This document shows, piece after piece, positions 58,952-64,000 of a stretch of 64,000 nt of DNA (the first letter of the stretch is position 1; each line of letters begins with the position of its first letter). The notes below the pieces were generated by a model. That model was not told where the DNA came from. It did no database searches and was given only the letters and a program-made list of their open reading frames with translations. The translations under genes and the position numbers were made by a program. Source of the DNA: Zea mays (lineage: Eukaryota; Streptophyta; Magnoliopsida; Poales; Poaceae); the NCBI RefSeq assembly GCF_902167145.1, contig NC_050099.1:60840942-60904941 (forward strand), read 5' to 3'.

Positions 58952-59666
58952 GGAGACGAAGCTCCATGGATACTGACGAAGCTTGAGTAGTCTGTAGAAA
59001 AAGCTCAAACTCTTGTAATAATTTGTGTAAAGAATGATGTAATTAAATTTTACTTCGTGGACTTTATCCATACCTTGTAATATATTCTTACCTTTCCATC
59101 AACGTATAAAGTGCTTTGGTGTGGACGAAATTAGCATTTTTGAGCCGAAGGCGAAAAACACCTTCCCTTCTTTTCGTACGCAGCGAAGCATAAATTTGCT
59201 TCTTTTCCTTTTTTCTGAAGCCTTCTCTTTAGAGCCGAAGCAACTGTCTATGTTATGATGATGATGATCCTATGTATGTCTAAATGAATGTTTATGAATG
59301 AAAATGTATGGTGTAATGTATCGTGCAAATGAATGTCCAAACCCACACATACGAAGCCACAACCAAAGCCTTCGTTCCCTTAGGAACAACCAGAGTCTCT
59401 ACCGTTTATTTTTCGGCTTCACCATTTATTTTTCGGTGTATCAGCGCTGACTTTTCGCTGTAAGTTCTGCATTCCCTTAGGAACATCTTTTGAACTTCTT
59501 CGCCTTCTATTTCGGTGGTATCGCGTTGACTTTTCGCGCTTCGCCTTATATTTCAGCGAAATCAGCGTTGACTTTTCGCTGTAAGCTCTGCATTCCCTTT
59601 GGAACGACTTTTGAGCAGAAAACTTACGCTGCGCTCCCTTAGGAACGACTTTTGAGCAGAAAATCC
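58952..59666. repeat. Convergent region with TTCCCTTAGGAAC repeats
   Basis: It lies between the 3' ends of the antisense gene and pol. At 59370-59660 the words TTCCCTTAGGAAC and TTTTCGCTGTAAG recur about five times, as the reverse complement of the array at 35100-35500. Nothing else is recognised. Confidence 0.75.
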
Positions 59667-62638
59667 TTAATGAAAAACTTTTCCCAGCAAGGGCCTAGAT
59701 CCGATGTGAGATCCACACAGGCCTGCATGTATTTCCTTCATCAATTCTATACTTTCAGCTCTGGATAAACATTTGAGCAATGGAGAACAGACTCCATGTT
59801 TGTATAGCTCCCCTTCTATTATTACATATGGTCGAGCTCTTGCCTCTATTCTCTTATTATAAGCTTCGTCATCTGAAAGGAAATTGCCCTGGAGAAAAGA
59901 CATGATCTCGGTTCTCCAATCTTCACTATAAACAGGGGATATATTGAGTACTTCTCCTTCAAGAAGTTCCACCGAAGGTGCTTTTATTGTTTCAAAGAAT
60001 ACTTCCGAAGGTAAAGGCAACCCCTGTGCCGCTGACTTGGTTAACAGATCAGTGTGCTCATTTTCTCCTCGTGGAATATTCTTGACAGAAAACCCTTCGA
60101 AGGAAGCTTCAAGCCTTCGAACTGTATCCAAATATTTCTCAAGCTTCAGATCTCTTGCTTTACAACTCTTGTCAACATGACCAGAAATAACTTGGGAATC
60201 GGTTTTGAGAACCGCCCTTCTTATCCCCATTGCCTTCAACTTCCGAAGACCCAAAAGCAAAGCTTCGTATTCAGCAATATTATTTGTGCAGCTGAAATCA
60301 AGTTTCACTGCATAGCATGTTCTAACTTTGGAAGGTGCGATTAAAACAGCAGCTGCACCTGCCCTGAAGGTTCCCCAGGAACCGTCGCAGAACACTGTCC
60401 AGACTTCGGCATATTTACTTGCTTCTTCTTCCTGAGCCCCTGGCGTCCAGTCAGCGATGAAGTCTGCTAACGCCTAGGACTGAATCGAGGATCTATGCAC
60501 ATAATCAATGCTGAATTCGTTGAGTTCCGCAGCCCACTTTCCAATCCTTCCAGTAGCTTCTCTGTTCCTCATAATATCCTTCAAAGGCTGTGACGAAGGA
60601 ACAATTATATGGGATGCTTGAAAGTAGTGTCGAAGCTTCCTGGAGGCCATTAAAATAGCATATAGCACCTTCTCCAATTCTGTATAGTTTTTCTTTGATA
60701 AACTGAGAACTTCGGAGACAAAATATACTGGGTCTTGCTTTTTAGTCTGTCCTTCAAGCTTCTCCTGGACAAGCGCCGCACTCACTGCAGAGTGCGAAGC
60801 TGCCACATACAGCAGCAGAGGAGCCCCTGGCGCTGGTGGAGTTAGCGTCGTTAGATCTATCAGATACTGCTTCAGCTCTTCGAAGGCTTTCTGCTGAGCT
60901 GATCCCCATTGAAAGACTTCGACCGACTTCAGCACTTCAAAGAATGGTAAATTTCTCTCTGCTAATCTAGATATAAATTGATTCAAAGATGCCAATCTTC
61001 CTGTCAGCCGCTAAGCCCCCTTTTTTGTGTTTGGCGGCTCCATCCAAAGAATGGCTTCAATTTTGTTTGGATTAGCTTCGATCCATTTTGTTGAAACTAG
61101 ACAACCAAGGAATTTTCCCTTCTTTACTCCGAAGACACATTTTTCTGGATTCAACTTCAGGTCAGCTTGCCTAAAGTTAGCAAATGTTTCCTATAGATCA
61201 GCAATGCGATTTTCTTGCTTCGTGCTTTTTACTATGATATCATCAACATATGTTAGTACATTTCTGCCTATCTGAGAATGAAGGACTTTCGCTGTCATTC
61301 TGCTGAAGCTTCCTCCAGCATTCTTGAGCCCCTCAGGCATCCGAAGGTAACAATATGTACCACTGGGGTGATGAAGCTGGTTTTTGGCTCATCTTCTTTC
61401 TTCATCCAGATTTGATGATAGCTTGAATAACAATCTAGTAGAATCATGAGCTCTGACGAAGCTGCTGCATCTACTAGAGAATCTATCCTTGGTAATGGAA
61501 ATTCATCTTTTGGACAAGCCTTGTTGAGATCAGTAAAATCAATGCACATTCTCCATTTACCATTGGCCTTCTTCACCATAACAGTGTTAGCTAGCCATTC
61601 TGGGTATTTTACTTCTCTGATGACTCCAGTGCTGAGAAGTCTTTTCACTTCATTCCGAGCACCTTCGGCTTTGTCATCAGACATTTTCCGAAGCCTCTCC
61701 TTTCTGGGTCTGAAGGATGGATCAACATTGAGCGAGTGTTCAATAACATCCCTGTTGACACCACAGAGATCATTAGCTGACCATGCGAAGACATCTTTGT
61801 TGTTGAACAGGAACCTTATTAGGGTTTTCTCCTGCTCATCAGACAATTGAGATCCCAGCAGCACCTTCTGCTCTGCTATATCTTCACATAAGAGCATGGG
61901 CTTCGGCTGATCAGCCGAAGCAGCCTTCTCCCTTCAGTACTTGTATTTCTCACAAGCTTTGGCTCCATCTATATTATGGATTGCTTTTGAATCTGTCCAG
62001 TTTCCTTCGGCCTTTCTGGCAGCTTCCTGACTTCCATGAATAGCAATAGGCCCTTGATCCGAAGGTATCTTCATGCAAAGATATGCTGGATGAAGAATTG
62101 CTTCAAAAGCATTGAGTGTCCCACGACCAATGATTGCATTGTATGGGTATTCCATGTCGACAATATCAAACACAACTTGCTCAGTCCTTGTATTGTTGAC
62201 AAATCCGAAGGTCACTGGTATCGTGATCTTGCCGAGTGCTACAATCTGCCTTCCTCCGAAGCCACAAAGAGGGTGTGTAGCATCATGAATCTTATCCTCT
62301 GGCTCTTGCATCTGTCTGAAGGCCTTAGCAAATATAATATCCGCTGCACTACCTGTATCAACCAGAACATTGTGGACCAGAAATCCTTTGATAACACAAG
62401 AAATAACCATAGCATCATTGTGAGGGTAATCCTTGAGCTGAAGGTCCTCTTGGGAGAAGGTAATTGGGATGTGGGACCATCTTGACTTGATGAAGGGTCC
62501 TTGCACCCCGACATGTTGTACCCTTCTCTGTGCCTCCTTCTACTTCTTGTTGGCTGGCTCTGAGCATGAACCGCCAGTTATCCGGAGTACCAGCTTCGGA
62601 GCCGAAGCAGCTCCAGCTTGGTTGTTGAACGAAGCCAT
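59667..62638 (-). pseudogene. pol: Huck-like polyprotein: gag stub, PR, RT, RNase H, integrase start
   Basis: A gag stub starts at 62638 (MASFNNQAG) and after a TAG at 62540 joins the protease region in frame (VDTGSAADIIF near 62365), so nearly all of gag is deleted. RT begins in 61295-61897 (CIDFTDLNKACPKDEFPLPR). A shift near 61365 follows, YVDD is at about 61239-61250, and TAGs lie at 61191 and 61011. The RT tail is 60474-60995 and RNase H (VFCDGSWGTF) is near 60400. The end at 59667 covers only the start of the integrase zinc region (HAGLCGSHIGSRPLLGKVF). The integrase core is missing. Confidence 0.92.
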
Positions 62639-62670
62639 CAGCTCAAAAAAGTGGAAGTGAGTTCACCGGA

Positions 62671-62682
62671 GGTGGGCGCCAA
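62671..62682 (-). other. Primer binding site (TTGGCGCCCACC)
   Basis: On the minus strand it follows the LTR end CCCCAACA directly. Identical to the PBS at 33519-33530. Confidence 0.88.
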
Positions 62683-63311
62683 TGTTGGGGACTTGTTCGC
62701 AAATGCTATGAATTAAGAACAAGGCAACATAGAATGTTAAATGTTAATGCCCTTCGTCCGCTGAAGCATTATCTCCCCAAGGATTTAATGAGCTTCGGAC
62801 GAAGGTCACGGGCAATATATCACGAAGGTCACACCTTCGTGATCAGACATAAAACAATGCGAAATGAAATATAAAATATAAAACATTATAGAAAGATGTA
62901 CCAAGAATAAATAACATTATTCACTTATTTTATAATATGAACCTAAATATTGAAACATAATATTTAGGTACATTTATAACTTCGCCTTGGCAGAAAGCAA
63001 TAATTCTGGCGTAATGTGTTGGCGATTACAAGATTGCGTGAACAGTACTGGGGTACTGTTCACCTATTTATAGGCACAGGGCGCAACCTGTGTAAAATTA
63101 CATTTATGCCCTTTACAATCGATTACAATAATGACACAAAACATCAGGGGTCTTTAAGTCATTTCATCATTAAGTCGGTTCACCCCTTCGTCTTGAGATC
63201 TATCACTGTGCCAAAGCTTTATAGGTGATAGCTTCAGCGCTACTCCTGATAGGATCTGCCGAAGGTGTTCTCTTTCTTTAGGATCTTTGGCTACGAAGCA
63301 TGCCCCCAACA
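62683..63311 (-). repeat. 5' LTR of the minus-strand Huck-like element
   Basis: 629 bp, TGTTGGGGAC to GCCCCCAACA on the plus strand. The minus-strand TATAAATA is at about 63064-63072. Confidence 0.92.
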
Positions 63312-64000
63312 GTTTACATATTAGATTCAAAACTATACACATCAAATATTACAGACTTAGTTCAGCAAATGTTACATTAATCGCATAAAAACGTTTTTAC
63401 AATAACTACTATTCTTCCTTCAGAACCTTCTCCACAACTTTGTTAAGCAATTTGTTAACGACTTCGTCAACAATAGATTCGGCTATATTAATAATTTCCA
63501 GTGCTTCCTTTGTTTCTGGGTCGGCCAGGGGATCAAACGGTTCTGGTGGCAGAGATAATTCAGCTACAAGAAAAAAAATCAGTCCGAAACCACAAAAACA
63601 AATGCCGAAGTTAGATGCCGCGAAACAATACCTATGCGTTTTTCACGCTCAGCAGCTTCTTCAACTCGTTTTGCTTTAGCTCGAGCCTCATGGATGTCTT
63701 TTTCACTTTTCTTCATAATTTCATGAGCCATTTCTTGGCCACCATTCTCCCACACATCATTATAAAATTTTCCGCCCATTAAGGTTGCTTCAGCAGAAGG
63801 GTCCTTCATGACGTCTGCGGAGAAGGCAGCTTCGGCATGGGCCATGGTTTTGATGTGATTGCACCCCGCATTCTCTAAGATTGCTGAAATCCCGCGTGCA
63901 CCAGAAAATGCACATACATCCCCTCGATCACTTAAGATTTCTTCAAAAGCTTCGGCCTCTCCGCTTATCCATTCAATAACACCCTCAGGGTCGCCTCGTA
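63312..64000 (-). CDS. Tat antisense accessory gene, 3' exons, partial
   Basis: On the minus strand a frame is open from the window edge to 63632. A GT...AG intron of 68 bp (63564-63631, donor GTATTG, acceptor after a T-rich tract, TTGTAG) joins it to a final exon 63409-63563 with a TAG stop at 63409-63411. The frame is kept and no lesion is seen. The block GDVCAFSGARGISAILENAG matches GDFCALVASRGTAVAFLKSG of the antisense gene at 56046-58951. The last exon is acidic and helical (PFDPLADPETKEALEIIN). 63312-63408 is its 3' UTR. The element is oriented opposite to the Huck-like copy to its left. Function is unknown. Confidence 0.7.

Larger units (their letters stand above)
54964..63311 (-). mobile_element. 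Huck-like Tat Gypsy element, gag and integrase lost
   Basis: The 5' LTR is at 62683-63311 with an adjoining PBS. The 3' LTR is at 54964-55562 with an adjoining purine tract. PR-RT-RH is on the minus strand and a large antisense ORF on the plus strand. The LTRs differ at roughly one base in ten. The flanking 5-mers do not match (GCTGC left, GTTTA right), so the borders are probably not one simple insertion. Confidence 0.85.

Overview
This window is a block of nested, mostly decayed transposable elements from a large grass genome. The LTR, gag and pol types (SIRE/Maximus Copia, a Ji/Opie-like Copia, Huck-like and other Tat-lineage Gypsy) suggest maize or a close panicoid relative. That species guess rests on recall of these families, not on a search. 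I found no convincing host gene, no tRNA or rRNA and no CRISPR. Almost every long reading frame is retrotransposon gag, pol or accessory ORF, or a shadow of one.

Layout. (1) 1-9422: minus-strand SIRE-lineage Copia cut by the left window edge, with third ORF, spacer, pol, gag, PBS and 5' LTR. (2) 9497-21133: a long solo LTR (near-matching TSDs TTACT/CTACT). It is split by a non-autonomous Copia (10655-19336, TSD CAAAT), whose 3' LTR is split in turn by a Huck-like solo LTR (11153-11838, TSD GTAAC). (3) 21134-31727: two Tourist-like MITEs, a second solo LTR, a dead L1-type LINE, two possible CACTA ends and a Tat Gypsy relic. (4) 31728-32853: an LTR fragment broken by a plus-strand Huck-like element that starts at 32854. 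(5) About 35783-54963: a minus-strand Tat Gypsy with an antisense accessory ORF. It is split by a young, fully bounded Ji/Opie-like Copia (45074-53943, TSD GGATG). (6) 54964-63311: a minus-strand Huck-like element that lost gag and integrase. (7) 63312-64000: the 3' exons of another Tat antisense ORF.

How the parts work. Copia elements encode gag, then PR-IN-RT-RH, and prime from initiator Met-tRNA (PBS TGGTATCAGAGC or a one-base variant). The Tat Gypsy elements share one plan: pol on the sense strand, short tandem repeats or an unassigned gap, then an antisense, apparently spliced ORF that starts near the 3' LTR. No element here looks autonomous. Lesions include an in-frame loss of the RT YVDD segment, lost gag or pol blocks, frameshifts, and many premature TAG codons that fit C-to-T decay of CAG or TGG.

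The points most worth checking are the conserved antisense ORFs of the Tat elements, the repeated PBS-like motif inside the non-autonomous Copia, the conserved gag-stop/GCAGGT junction, and the palindrome clusters upstream of the TATA boxes in Copia LTRs.
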